From: Mariniphaga sp041687215
GTDB lineage: Bacteria; Bacteroidota; Bacteroidia; Bacteroidales; Prolixibacteraceae
Direction of reading: 5' to 3'
DNA: 64,000 nucleotides
NCBI RefSeq assembly: GCF_041687215.1
Contig: NZ_JAWLCI010000003.1
Span: 1-64,000, forward strand
Shown here: positions 51,246-61,400 of the stretch, piece by piece
How the letters are laid out: each line of letters begins with the position of its first letter
How positions within the stretch are numbered: position 1 is the first letter of the stretch
Position numbers and translations under genes: made by a program
The notes under the pieces: generated by a model
Databases searched by the model: none
Told to the model about the DNA's origin: nothing
What the model saw: the letters and a program-made list of their open reading frames with translations, nothing else

Positions 51246-52565
51246 TTAATCGTTACCGTTTTCGTCCCAAACAAAGTGGAAGTGAGGGCCAAAGCGTTCA
51301 AAAGCTGCTTTGTCGAGTTCTTCCTGGTGATCGGGATGTGCAATGGAAATAATAAGTTTGGCGCGGTCTTGTAAAGTTCTGCCATAAAGGTTAACCGCTC
51401 CAAATTCAGTTACCAGCCAGTGAATATTGGCACGTGTACTAACAACGCCGGCTCCGGGTGTTAAAATAGGTGCAATTTTGCTGATGCCTTTATTGGTAAC
51501 CGATGGCATGGCAATAATCGGTTTTCCTCCGCTACTGAGCGAAGCACCGCGTAAAAAGTCAATTTGGCCACCTACACCCGAATAAAATTTAGTGCCAATG
51601 GAGTCGGCGCAAACCTGCCCTGTAATATCAATCTGAAGGGCTGAGTTTATTGCCGTTACTTTTGGGTTTTTGGCAATAACATTTACCCGGTTGGTGTATT
51701 TTACATCCTGCATGGATACACCCGGATTGTCGTCAATAAAATCATACAATTTTTTTGAACCCATTAAAAAGGTCGCAACCAGTTTGCCTTTGTCAATTTT
51801 TTTGTTTTTCCCGTTTACCACACCCTTGTCAACCAATGGTAAAATTCCGTCGGCAAACATTTCGGAGTGAACGCCCAAATCTTTGTGGTTGCCTAACATC
51901 GTAAGCACAGCATTTGGAATGGCTCCAATTCCCATTTGTAACGTTGCGCCATCTTCTACCAGTTCGGCCACATAACGTCCGATTTTACGGTCGGTTTCAC
52001 CAATTGGTCCTGGTTCGGCTGCAATCAATTCGCTGTCGTCTTCTATAAACAAGTCAATTTCATTGATGTGAATCATGGCATCGCCAAATGCCCGCGGCAC
52101 ATTGGGGTTTACAATGGCAATTACCGTATCTGCTTTTTCCACAGCGGCAAGGGTGGCATCAACCGAAGTCCCCAAAGAGGCATAACCAAATTTGTCGGGA
52201 ACAGAAATCTGAATCATGGCCACATTTACCTTAAGATAACCTTCGCGGATGAGGCGTTGGGTTTCCTGCAAAAATACCGGGATGTAATCGGCAAAACCGG
52301 CCTGGGTTTGTTTCCTTACGTTATGTCCCACGAAAAATGATTCCAACTGAAATATTCCCTCAAACTCTGGATTTGCATAGGGTGCATCTCCTTCGGTATG
52401 AATATGTTGGATTCGCACATTTCGGAATTCTTTGTTCCGGCCCCTTTCACACATGGCCTGAATTAACGGATGAGGTGTTACTGCAACACTGTGAAGGTGA
52501 ACACGGTCGTTTGATTTAATAACCTTAACTGCTTCTTTGGCGCTAATAAATTTAATATTTTTCAT
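51246..52565 (-). CDS. Acetyl-CoA hydrolase/CoA-transferase family protein, probable propionyl-CoA:succinate CoA-transferase
   Basis: The 439-residue family-I CoA-transferase has SAKEAVKVIKSNDRVHLHS, MGIGAIPNAVLTMLGNHKD, HSEMFADGI with the catalytic Glu, and GVGGQIDFLRGA. Placement at the head of the methylmalonyl-CoA operon makes propionyl-CoA:succinate CoA transfer the best guess, which would close the cycle by activating succinate. 4-hydroxybutyrate and acetate CoA-transferases are close relatives, so the acceptor is uncertain. Confidence 0.88.
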   Translation of the reverse strand: MKNIKFISAKEAVKVIKSNDRVHLHSVAVTPHPLIQAMCERGRNKEFRNVRIQHIHTEGDAPYANPEFEGIFQLESFFVGHNVRKQTQAGFADYIPVFLQETQRLIREGYLKVNVAMIQISVPDKFGYASLGTSVDATLAAVEKADTVIAIVNPNVPRAFGDAMIHINEIDLFIEDDSELIAAEPGPIGETDRKIGRYVAELVEDGATLQMGIGAIPNAVLTMLGNHKDLGVHSEMFADGILPLVDKGVVNGKNKKIDKGKLVATFLMGSKKLYDFIDDNPGVSMQDVKYTNRVNVIAKNPKVTAINSALQIDITGQVCADSIGTKFYSGVGGQIDFLRGASLSSGGKPIIAMPSVTNKGISKIAPILTPGAGVVSTRANIHWLVTEFGAVNLYGRTLQDRAKLIISIAHPDHQEELDKAAFERFGPHFHFVWDENGND

Positions 52566-52900
52566 AGTATCAATTAATTGTCCTCAGTGGAATTCGATGT
52601 AATTTGCCAGAAAATCAGGCTTTATAGAAAAATATTTTTGACTATTTTTCATGGCTCATTTCATGGTTTTCCGGTAATTTTCGGGTATTCAATTTAAGGC
52701 CGCAAATATACAAAAACTATAGGCCATAAAAACTTTCGAATATCATTATTGGTTGTTCAAAAGGTTTTGTAAAGTATTTGTTAAAAATGGTTTGCTACAA
52801 TGTTAATCGCTGGGAAAAAATCATGTTTTCGCTCGTGTTTTGCGAAAAATACAGCCTTTTTTATTTGTTTGAAATCTGATTTTCCAATCGTTTTTTCGAA
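52566..52900. promoter_or_regulatory. Promoter region of the propionate operon
   Basis: The gap contains no gene. On the minus strand, TATATTTG at 52703-52710 (CAAATATA on the plus strand) is a -7 box match, about 138 bases from the CoA-transferase start codon, so the leader is long. A clear TTTG at the -33 position is not visible. The long leader contains no riboswitch that I recognise. Confidence 0.4.
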
Positions 52901-53707
52901 TTATGCTGTAGAACATAAATCGTTAATAATTGAAATTTCTCCTGTCATATAGGTTTGTGCATTGCCCCCAATTTCAACACGATTTTCTGCATATTTACAA
53001 TACAGAACTCCGCCACGTTTTGAAATTTGTTTGGCAACCAGTTTGGTTTTTCCAAGTTTTTCTGCCCAGTAGGGAATCAGCATGGTGTGCGCCGAACCGG
53101 TTACCGGATCTTCGTCTATTCCTTCGCGTGGGGCAAAAAAACGCGACACAAAATCAAACTCACCAGAAGGTGCTGTGGCAATAATTCCACGCATTTCAAG
53201 TGTTTTCAGAAAGCTGAAATCAGGTTTAAGGTTTTGAATCTCTCCCTGATTTCGGAATACAAACATCAAATCTTCCCGGCCTTTAAAACATTTTTGCGGT
53301 TTTATTCCGAAAGCTTTTTCAATATTTGGTTGGAACTCAACTCCTTTTACTTCAGAAGTTGGAAAATCAAGCACTATCAGCTCTCCATCTTTTGTTACTT
53401 TCAAAAGGCCACTTTTCGATTGAAAACGAATTTCTTTTTCCTGATAATTCAGATGATGAAAAAGCACAAACGCAGAGGCCAGAGTCGCATGTCCGCAAAG
53501 ATTTACTTCAGTTGCCGGCGTAAACCACCGGATATGAAAACCGTTTTCAGCAGGAATAAAAAAAGCAGTTTCCGAAAGATTGTTTTCCAGGGCAATGTTT
53601 TGCATGGTTTTATCAGGTAGCCACTTTTGCAAAGGAACCACTGCTGCCGGGTTGCCGCTAAAAACTTTGTCAGCAAATGCATCTATCTGGTAAATCGGTA
53701 TTTTCAT
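52901..53707 (-). CDS. PhzF-family epimerase/isomerase-like protein
   Basis: The 268-residue protein has PhzF features: IPIYQIDAFADKVFSGNPAAV, NLSETAFF with the catalytic Glu, RWFTPATEVNLCGHATLAS and SRFFAPREGIDEDPVTGSAH. The family carries a diaminopimelate-epimerase fold. Most bacterial PhzF-like proteins have no known substrate. It is 20 bases downstream of nhaC, on the same strand, so the two may share a transcript. Confidence 0.93.
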   Translation of the reverse strand: MKIPIYQIDAFADKVFSGNPAAVVPLQKWLPDKTMQNIALENNLSETAFFIPAENGFHIRWFTPATEVNLCGHATLASAFVLFHHLNYQEKEIRFQSKSGLLKVTKDGELIVLDFPTSEVKGVEFQPNIEKAFGIKPQKCFKGREDLMFVFRNQGEIQNLKPDFSFLKTLEMRGIIATAPSGEFDFVSRFFAPREGIDEDPVTGSAHTMLIPYWAEKLGKTKLVAKQISKRGGVLYCKYAENRVEIGGNAQTYMTGEISIINDLCSTA

Positions 53708-53727
53708 TTTTCTGATTTTTCTGTTTT

Positions 53728-55194
53728 TTAATCAACCGGAACACTTGGCTTTTCACCGGGTTTTTCATCTTTTCCATATCGTCTTATTTTAATATTTAAA
53801 TAGGCAAAAAGTATCGTCATTATTGGGCTGATTAAATTGAAAAAAGCATAAGGAGCGTACGTGAATGTGTCCACACCCAAAACCCTCGATTGTGTTGCCC
53901 CACAGGTGTTCCAGGGAATTAGAACTGAAGTCATGGTGCCGCTGTCTTCAAGTGTGCGGCTCAGAACTTCAGGTTTCAAACCTTTTTCTTCATAAGTTTT
54001 GCGAAACATCCGGCCAGGAACAACAATGGAAATATACTGATCGGATGCCGTGGTATTAAAGAAAATACAAGTTCCAACGGTTGATGCAACCAAACTGCCG
54101 GTACTTTTTGCATAGCGAACAATGGGCTGAGTAATCCGGCGCAACAAACCAGCCGATTCCATTACGCCTCCAAAAACCATGGCCGAAAGAATGAGCCAAA
54201 CAGTATCAAGCATTCCGCGCATTCCCGACGTACTTAAAAGTTCATTTACTTTGGAATCGGCTGTGGTGAGTGACACATCCCCAAACATGGCCTGCATCAC
54301 ACCAACGTAGGATGCCTGAATGTAGTTGTCAGTTATTCCTGCCACTTCGCGAATAATTTCGGGTTGAAATATAATGGCAAAAATTCCTCCCAAAAGTGAA
54401 CCTGCAAGCAACGATGGCAAAGGAGGGACTTTCAGAATAATTATGGTGAGAAGGATGGCCGGTACGAGAAACAATAGTGGATTTGTGCTAAATGTACCAT
54501 CAATGGCGGTTTTTACAGCTTGGACATTATCAAGTGCACCGGAATGGTCGCCGCTGAAACCGATAACCAAAAAAATGATTAGGGTGATGGTAAGCGAAGG
54601 CACAGTGGTATAAAACATGTACCTGATGTGAGTGAACAAATCGGTTCCGGCCATGGCAGGCGCCAGGTTGGTGGTGTCGCTTAGCGGAGAAACTTTATCA
54701 CCAAAATAGGCGCCGCTAATGATGGCGCCGGCTACCACCGCTTCACTCATGCCCAGTGCTTTTCCAATGCCCAGCAAGGCAACTCCAATAGTTGCAATGG
54801 TTGACCACGAACTTCCGGTGGCCACACTAACTATGGCGCTGGTCACAACTGCTGTAAACAAAAACATTTTCGGACTTATAATATCCAAACCGTAATAAAT
54901 CATGGCAGGAACCACGCCGCTTATCATCCATGTTCCGGCAAGTGAGCCAATGAGCAGCAGAATTAATATGGAAGGCATGGCAGAACCGATTGTGCTGACA
55001 ATTTTTTCGCGAATTTTATTCCACGGCAATCCCAGCCTAATGGAAATAATGCCGGCAAGCGCTGCCGCAAGCAATAAAGCAATCTGGTTTGCTCCTGTCA
55101 GTGTATCTTCAAACAGGAAAACGTTGGATGTCAGCAGAGCAATTAATACCAGAATGGGCAACAGTGCAAAAAACAGGCTTGCTTCACGCTTCAT
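53728..55194 (-). CDS. nhaC: NhaC-family Na+/H+ antiporter
   Basis: The 488-residue protein has about 12 transmembrane segments. VATGSSWSTIATIGVALLGIG, SGAYFGDKVSPLSDTTNLAP and the later GTMTSVLIPWNTCGA are standard for NhaC. It exchanges Na+ for H+ (with malate or lactate in some relatives). It sits one gene beyond a Na+-exporting decarboxylase operon, which may show the cell handles Na+ as a coupling ion. Confidence 0.92.
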   Translation of the reverse strand: MKREASLFFALLPILVLIALLTSNVFLFEDTLTGANQIALLLAAALAGIISIRLGLPWNKIREKIVSTIGSAMPSILILLLIGSLAGTWMISGVVPAMIYYGLDIISPKMFLFTAVVTSAIVSVATGSSWSTIATIGVALLGIGKALGMSEAVVAGAIISGAYFGDKVSPLSDTTNLAPAMAGTDLFTHIRYMFYTTVPSLTITLIIFLVIGFSGDHSGALDNVQAVKTAIDGTFSTNPLLFLVPAILLTIIILKVPPLPSLLAGSLLGGIFAIIFQPEIIREVAGITDNYIQASYVGVMQAMFGDVSLTTADSKVNELLSTSGMRGMLDTVWLILSAMVFGGVMESAGLLRRITQPIVRYAKSTGSLVASTVGTCIFFNTTASDQYISIVVPGRMFRKTYEEKGLKPEVLSRTLEDSGTMTSVLIPWNTCGATQSRVLGVDTFTYAPYAFFNLISPIMTILFAYLNIKIRRYGKDEKPGEKPSVPVD

Positions 55195-55354
55195 TTAAAT
55201 ACTTTTGTTCGGTTAAAGCGGAAAACTAATACATTTTAGCCAAAAAAAGGGAAAGAATCAGAAAATTTTCATGCTTTAAAACAAGCAATTTAAAATAACG
55301 TTTCTCAAATAATTAAATGTTCCTATTTTCGTTTCGTTTTAGTTAGGGTCTTTT

Positions 55355-58300
55355 ATGAAAGTACGATATCAGAGATTATTTATAATTGTTTTGATTTTAA
55401 TGGGTGTTGGCTCGCAGGCATCCGCCCAAAGAAGCAATGGTCTTACCGTGGAAGGAACGGTGGGCGTGGAAGAAGGTTCGGTTGACGGCGCTGTGATTCA
55501 AATGTTTCAGGATGGCCGCAGACTTGACAATTATGGCATTGGTTCAAACGGCAATTACAAGGTTGAGCTGAATTATAATCATGAATTTACATTAATTTTT
55601 TCCCGTTCCGGAAACTTCCCACAAAAAATTGTAGTCAACACTCAAGTTCCCAGGCAGGTGTTACAGTCTGACCCGCTATTTCCACCATTTCCAGTAAACA
55701 TCAGATTATTTACTGAAATTCAGGGAATTGACCGCACTTTCTCGGAAAATACGGTAATGAAGATTTATTACAGTGAAAACGTAGATAACTTTATTTCTGA
55801 CCTGTATTATAACGATGCACAGATTAAACACCTGATCGATCAGGCTATTTTGCAATCACAACAAATAGGGCAGGAAGCAGATTATTTGGCAGGACTTACA
55901 AAAGCGGAGCTGGCCGAACTCCGGAAAGAGTATGACCAGCATATTAAAGAGGCTGAAAATGAATACAGAAATGAAGAGTTTTTAAAAGCGCTGGATGGAT
56001 ACCAGGCAGCCAGCAAAATTTTTCCCAAAGAACAATACCCAAAGGACCGTATTGCTGAAATAAATGATTTACTTGGTTTGTTAATGGTTGCAGATGAAAT
56101 GCAACTGGCACGAGCCGAGAGATTGGCAGCGCTGATTGAACAGGCCGATGCTTTGTACGCTGAGAAAAAATATTCTGAGGCGCGAAATGCCTACCATCGA
56201 GCATTATCTGTTGACCCGAACAATGCGCATGCACAACAAAGGGCAGATGAAATCAATGATATCATCCGTCAGCAGCAAATTGACCAGGAATACCGTAACT
56301 TAATTGTTCAGGCCGATAACGCTTTTAAGGAATTGTTGTACGTTGAATCGAAAGATTTTTTTCAAAAAGCTTTGGAAATCAAGCATAATGAATCGTATCC
56401 CAAACAAAAGATTGATGAAATTGATGTAATTCTGGGCCGGCTTGAACAAAATGCAGAACAACTTAAAAATTACGAAGATGCTGTTTTTCAGGCAGAACTG
56501 AATTTCGAAAAACAGTTTTATGAAAGAGCCATCTCTTTTTATGAAAGTGCACTTTCCCAAAAGCCGGGAGATGAGAAAGCCACCAGCAGAATTCAGGAAA
56601 TTAAGGATTTAATGAATGAACTGGCCAACCGAACCATGTATGACAAGCTGATAAAATCTGCTGACCGGTCTTTTCAGCGGAAACAATACATCGATGCATT
56701 ACCAGATTATGAACATGCTGCCGAATTGTTACCAAAAGAAGATTATCCTCAAAATCAAATATCCCGGATTAACGAGATTTTTGCTGAACAAGCCCGACTT
56801 GCAGCGGAGGCGGAAGCTGCAGAACAGGCACGTTTGGCAGCACTTCAGGCCGAGCAGGACCGTCAATATGCGCAGGCCGTTTCACGTGGCGACAGTTTAT
56901 TCAATCTGAATGAATATGAAATTTCGCGAACAGCTTACCAATCGGCATTGCAGGTAAAACCCGACGAAACATATCCACAGCAACGGATTAATGAAATTGG
57001 TAATTTACTGCAACAACTTGCCACAGCACAGCAAAACTACGATGCAGCCATTTCGCGAGCCGACCGCGACTTTCAAAGTGAATCTTTTGAAAGCGCCAAA
57101 ACAGCTTATACCGAAGCACAACAGGCCAAGCCGGAAGAAATTTACCCGGCAGAACAAATCGCCAAAATCGACAGTATTGTGGAAACCCGCGCCCGGTTGG
57201 CAGCAGAGGCTGAAGCAGAAGCAGCCCGACTTGCAGCAGAAGCCGAAGCCTTAGAACAGGCTCGTCTGGCTGCACTTCAGGCCGAGCAAGACCGTCAATA
57301 TGCGCAGGCTGTTTCACGAGGCGACAGTTTATTCAACCTGAATGAATACGAAACTTCCAAAACGGCTTATCAATCGGCATTGCAGGTAAAACCCGAAGAA
57401 AATTATCCACAGCAACGGATTGATGAAATTGGAAATTTACTGCAACAACTTGCCACAGCACAGCAAAACTACGATGCGGCCATTTCTCGAGCCGACCGCG
57501 ATTTTCAAAGTGAAACTTTTGAAAGCGCCAAAGCAGCTTACACCGAAGCGCAACAGGCCAAGCCGGAAGAATTGTATCCGGCAGAACAAATCGCCAAAAT
57601 CGACAGTATCATGGAAACCCGCGCCCGGCTGGCAGCCGAGGCTGAAGCAGAAGCCGCCCGGCTTGCAGCAGAAGCCGAAGCCGCGGAACAGGCACGTTTG
57701 GCAGCACTTCAGGCTGAACAGGACCGACAATATGCGCAGGCCGTTTCGCGTGGCGACAGTTTGTTTAATCTGAATGAATATGAAATTTCGCGAACAGCTT
57801 ACCAGTCTGCATTGCAGGTAAAACCCAACGAAAATTACCCACAGCAAAAAATTGATGAAATCGGTAATTTGCTGGAACAACTTGCCACAGCACAGCAAAA
57901 TTATGATGCAGCCATTGCCCGCGCCGACAGGGATTTTCAAAGTGAATTTTTTGAAAGCGCCAAAGCAGCTTACGCCGAAGCAAAGCAAGCTAAGCCGGAA
58001 GAAACGTATCCGGCAGAACAAATCTCCAAAATCGACAGTATTGTGGAAACCCGCGCCCGGTTGGCAGCAGAGGCCGAAGCTGCCGAACAAGCTCGATTGG
58101 CAGCCATCCAGGCAGAACAGGATAGGCAATATGCACAAGCCATTTCCCGCGGAGACAGCCTGTTTAATTTAAATGAATACGAAACTTCCAGAACGGCTTA
58201 CCAATCGGCATTGCAGGTCAAACCCGACGAAAATTACCCACAGCAAAAAATTGATGAAATCGGTAATTTGCTGGAACAACTTGCCACAGCACAGCAAAAC

Positions 58301-61300
58301 TACGATGCAGCCATTTCTCGAGCTGACAGTGATTTCCAAAGTGAATCTTTTGAAAGCGCAAAAATTGCCTATACCGAAGCGCAACAGGCCAAGCCGGAAG
58401 AAACCTACCCGGCAGAACAAATCGCCAAAATTGACAGTATTGTAGAAACCCGCGCCCGGTTGGCAGCAGAAGCAGAAGCAGAAGCCGCCCGGCTTGCAGC
58501 AGAAGCCGAAGCTGCAGAACAGGCTCGTCTGGCAGCACTTCAGGCCGAACAGGACCGGCAATATGCGCAGGCTGTTTCCCGTGGTGACAGTTTGTTTAAC
58601 CTGTATGAATACGAAACTTCCAGAACGGCATATCAATCGGCATTGCAGGTAAAACCCGACGAAACGTATCCTCAACAACGGATTGATGAAATTGGTAATT
58701 TACTACAACAACTTGCCACAGCACAGCAAAACTACGATGCGGCCATTTCTCGAGCCGACCGCGATTTTCAAAGTGAAACTTTTGAAAGCGCCAAAGCAGC
58801 TTACACCGAAGCGCAACAGGCCAAGCCGGAAGAATTGTATCCGGCAGAACAAATCGCCAAAATCGACAGTATCATGGAAACCCGCGCCCGGCTGGCAGCC
58901 GAGGCTGAAGCAGAAGCCGCCCGGCTTGCAGCAGAAGCCGAAGCCGCGGAACAGGCACGTTTGGCAGCACTTCAGGCTGAACAGGACCGACAATATGCGC
59001 AGGCCGTTTCGCGTGGCGACAGTTTGTTTAATCTGAATGAATATGAAATTTCGCGAACAGCTTACCAGTCTGCATTGCAGGTAAAACCCAACGAAAATTA
59101 CCCACAGCAAAAAATTGATGAAATCGGTAATTTGCTGGAACAACTTGCCACAGCACAGCAAAATTATGATGCAGCCATTGCCCGCGCCGACAGGGATTTT
59201 CAAAGTGAATTTTTTGAAAGCGCCAAAGCAGCTTACGCCGAAGCAAAGCAAGCTAAGCCGGAAGAAACGTATCCGGCAGAACAAATCTCCAAAATCGACA
59301 GTATTGTGGAAACCCGCGCCCGGTTGGCAGCAGAGGCCGAAGCTGCCGAACAAGCTCGATTGGCAGCCATCCAGGCAGAACAGGATAGGCAATATGCACA
59401 AGCCATTTCCCGCGGAGACAGCCTGTTTAATTTAAATGAATACGAAACTTCCAGAACGGCTTACCAATCGGCATTGCAGGTCAAACCCGACGAAAATTAC
59501 CCACAGCAAAAAATTGATGAAATCGGTAATTTGCTGGAACAACTTGCCACAGCACAGCAAAACTACGATGCAGCCATTTCTCGAGCTGACAGTGATTTCC
59601 AAAGTGAATCTTTTGAAAGCGCAAAAATTGCCTATACCGAAGCGCAACAGGCCAAGCCGGAAGAAACCTACCCGGCAGAACAAATCGCCAAAATTGACAG
59701 TATTGTAGAAACCCGCGCCCGGTTGGCAGCAGAAGCAGAAGCAGAAGCCGCCCGGCTTGCAGCAGAAGCCGAAGCTGCAGAACAGGCTCGTCTGGCAGCA
59801 CTTCAGGCCGAACAGGACCGGCAATATGCGCAGGCTGTTTCCCGTGGTGACAGTTTGTTTAACCTGTATGAATACGAAACTTCCAGAACGGCATATCAAT
59901 CGGCATTGCAGGTAAAACCCGACGAAACGTATCCTCAACAACGGATTGATGAAATTGGTAATTTACTACAACAACTTGCCACAGCACAGCAAAACTACGA
60001 TGCAGCCATTTCGCGAGCCGACCGCGATTTTCAAAGTGAATCTTTTGAAAGTGCCAAAGTTGCTTACACCGAAGCGCAACAGGCCAAGCCGGAAGAAACT
60101 TACCCGGCAGAACAAATCGCCAAAATCGACAGCATTGTGGAAACCCGCTCCCGGTTAGCTGCAGAAGCTGAAGCAGAAGCCGAAGCTGCAGAGCAGGCAC
60201 GTTTGGCAGCACTTCAGGCTGAACAGGACCTTCAATATGCGCAGGCTGTTTCGCGTGGCGACAGTTTATTCAATCTGAATGAATACGAAACTTCCAGAAC
60301 GGCATATCAGTCGGCATTGCAGGTAAAACCCGACGAAACATATCCTCAGCAACGAGTTGCAGAAATTGGAAGTATTCTTCAGGAACGTGAAAGAATAAAC
60401 AAAGCATATCAAAATACAATAGCTTTGGCTGATCAGCAATTCAATTCGCGGGATTACAGTAATGCAAGAATAAATTTTGAAAAAGCTCTTGAAATAAAAC
60501 CAGAGGAAAGTTATCCACAGGAAAAAATTAATGAAGTGGACAGGATTCTGGCTCAGCAGGAACTGGATGAAAACTACCGCACAATTATTCTTGCAGCCGA
60601 CGGATTTTTTAATACTGAATCGTGGAACGAAGCCAAATCAGAATACGAAAAGGCCCTGGAGATTAAGCCCGATGAAAGTTACCCCAAAGGTCAGATTGTA
60701 AAAATTGACAATTTGCTCAGGCAACAGCAGGAACGTGTTTTGGATGAACAAAGGACAGCAGAAAATATGGAACGCAGGCGGGCAGAAATTGAACAACGCC
60801 AGCAACAAATGAGCGAAAGGCAGGAGATGAGTGAGTCGGGATTAAACCAGTTATACAATGAATATATTTCGTTGGCCGACGGATTTTTTGACAATCAGCG
60901 TTACAATGTTTCGCGAGCCTGGTATTACAAAGCGTGGGATGTTAAACCTGAAGAAACTTATCCGCCACAGCGGATTGAAGAAATAAACAGGCTGGTAGGC
61001 AGTTTATTGCTCAGTCAGCGCGATCGCGATTACCAGAATTTTGTCAATCTGGCCGATTCAACATTTCGCGAGAATCAGCTTGCTGTGGCCAGAGGTTGGT
61101 ACAACCGCGCCCTCAGTGTTAAACCCGAAGAAACTTACCCAAGGGAGCAGTTGCAGGCTATTACCGATTTAATTGCTGAACGAATGGCCAGCCGGTCGGG
61201 CGAACAGTTTAATACGCACATGCAAAATGCATCTGAAGCTTTTGAAAACGAAAATTACAATGTTGCCCGGTTTTGGTACAAAAAAGCTCTGGAATTAAGA

Positions 61301-61357
61301 CCTGATGACCAGCAGGCTAAAGAAGGATTATTGAAAATTGAAGAAGCATTGAATTAA
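55355..61357 (+). CDS. Giant secreted TPR-like repeat protein (2000 residues)
   Basis: The protein has a signal peptide (about 1-25, ending ASAQ), then a carboxypeptidase-regulatory-like beta-sandwich (about 28-120), then about 27 TPR-like helical modules to the end. Each module ends in a K-P-[DEN]-E-x-Y-P-x-x-[QRK]-I-x-[EK]-I line, for example LQVKPDETYPQQRINEIG and QAKPEEIYPAEQIAKID. From residue 504 to about 1672 two modules alternate with an AEAEAARLAAEAEAAEQAR-like charged linker, giving nine longer units of 133-144 residues starting at 56864, 57296, 57728, 58127, 58559, 58991, 59390, 59822 and 60233. Short modules precede and follow these. It has no membrane-anchor or sorting signal. 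I cannot name a function; scaffolding or adhesion in the periplasm or at the surface is inference. Confidence 0.85.
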   Translation: MKVRYQRLFIIVLILMGVGSQASAQRSNGLTVEGTVGVEEGSVDGAVIQMFQDGRRLDNYGIGSNGNYKVELNYNHEFTLIFSRSGNFPQKIVVNTQVPRQVLQSDPLFPPFPVNIRLFTEIQGIDRTFSENTVMKIYYSENVDNFISDLYYNDAQIKHLIDQAILQSQQIGQEADYLAGLTKAELAELRKEYDQHIKEAENEYRNEEFLKALDGYQAASKIFPKEQYPKDRIAEINDLLGLLMVADEMQLARAERLAALIEQADALYAEKKYSEARNAYHRALSVDPNNAHAQQRADEINDIIRQQQIDQEYRNLIVQADNAFKELLYVESKDFFQKALEIKHNESYPKQKIDEIDVILGRLEQNAEQLKNYEDAVFQAELNFEKQFYERAISFYESALSQKPGDEKATSRIQEIKDLMNELANRTMYDKLIKSADRSFQRKQYIDALPDYEHAAELLPKEDYPQNQISRINEIFAEQARLAAEAEAAEQARLAALQAEQDRQYAQAVSRGDSLFNLNEYEISRTAYQSALQVKPDETYPQQRINEIGNLLQQLATAQQNYDAAISRADRDFQSESFESAKTAYTEAQQAKPEEIYPAEQIAKIDSIVETRARLAAEAEAEAARLAAEAEALEQARLAALQAEQDRQYAQAVSRGDSLFNLNEYETSKTAYQSALQVKPEENYPQQRIDEIGNLLQQLATAQQNYDAAISRADRDFQSETFESAKAAYTEAQQAKPEELYPAEQIAKIDSIMETRARLAAEAEAEAARLAAEAEAAEQARLAALQAEQDRQYAQAVSRGDSLFNLNEYEISRTAYQSALQVKPNENYPQQKIDEIGNLLEQLATAQQNYDAAIARADRDFQSEFFESAKAAYAEAKQAKPEETYPAEQISKIDSIVETRARLAAEAEAAEQARLAAIQAEQDRQYAQAISRGDSLFNLNEYETSRTAYQSALQVKPDENYPQQKIDEIGNLLEQLATAQQNYDAAISRADSDFQSESFESAKIAYTEAQQAKPEETYPAEQIAKIDSIVETRARLAAEAEAEAARLAAEAEAAEQARLAALQAEQDRQYAQAVSRGDSLFNLYEYETSRTAYQSALQVKPDETYPQQRIDEIGNLLQQLATAQQNYDAAISRADRDFQSETFESAKAAYTEAQQAKPEELYPAEQIAKIDSIMETRARLAAEAEAEAARLAAEAEAAEQARLAALQAEQDRQYAQAVSRGDSLFNLNEYEISRTAYQSALQVKPNENYPQQKIDEIGNLLEQLATAQQNYDAAIARADRDFQSEFFESAKAAYAEAKQAKPEETYPAEQISKIDSIVETRARLAAEAEAAEQARLAAIQAEQDRQYAQAISRGDSLFNLNEYETSRTAYQSALQVKPDENYPQQKIDEIGNLLEQLATAQQNYDAAISRADSDFQSESFESAKIAYTEAQQAKPEETYPAEQIAKIDSIVETRARLAAEAEAEAARLAAEAEAAEQARLAALQAEQDRQYAQAVSRGDSLFNLYEYETSRTAYQSALQVKPDETYPQQRIDEIGNLLQQLATAQQNYDAAISRADRDFQSESFESAKVAYTEAQQAKPEETYPAEQIAKIDSIVETRSRLAAEAEAEAEAAEQARLAALQAEQDLQYAQAVSRGDSLFNLNEYETSRTAYQSALQVKPDETYPQQRVAEIGSILQERERINKAYQNTIALADQQFNSRDYSNARINFEKALEIKPEESYPQEKINEVDRILAQQELDENYRTIILAADGFFNTESWNEAKSEYEKALEIKPDESYPKGQIVKIDNLLRQQQERVLDEQRTAENMERRRAEIEQRQQQMSERQEMSESGLNQLYNEYISLADGFFDNQRYNVSRAWYYKAWDVKPEETYPPQRIEEINRLVGSLLLSQRDRDYQNFVNLADSTFRENQLAVARGWYNRALSVKPEETYPREQLQAITDLIAERMASRSGEQFNTHMQNASEAFENENYNVARFWYKKALELRPDDQQAKEGLLKIEEALN
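57443..60003. repeat. Exact 1263-bp tandem duplication inside the giant repeat gene
   Basis: Bases 57443-58740 and 58706-60003 are identical by line-by-line comparison, 1298 bp at an offset of 1263 bp. They overlap by 35 bases because the underlying unit is itself repetitive. The offset equals three repeat units (432 + 399 + 432 bp). Residues about 697-1129 therefore equal 1118-1550. Other units differ in synonymous positions, so this copy is recent or gene-converted. Confidence 0.9.
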
Positions 61358-61378
61358 TCTGTTTTCAAATAAACAGAT
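61357..61378. terminator. Hairpin between convergent genes after the giant gene
   Basis: ATCTGTTT (61357-61364) and AAACAGAT (61371-61378) pair over 8 bp, starting in the last base of the stop codon, followed by AATTTTC. It may end both transcripts. Confidence 0.5.
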
Positions 61379-61400
61379 AATTTTCAGTTAGATTTTAATT

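Noticed and set aside
57437..59941. Long minus-strand open frames (up to 233 codons) inside the giant repeat gene
   Set aside because: They repeat with the same 1263-bp period as the plus-strand gene, are Cys/Phe/Leu-rich in an antisense way and follow from its codon bias. They are shadows.
56864..60360. Possible CRISPR or satellite array from the regular repeats
   Set aside because: The units are 399-432 bp, in frame, coding and without spacer/repeat alternation, so they are protein repeats.
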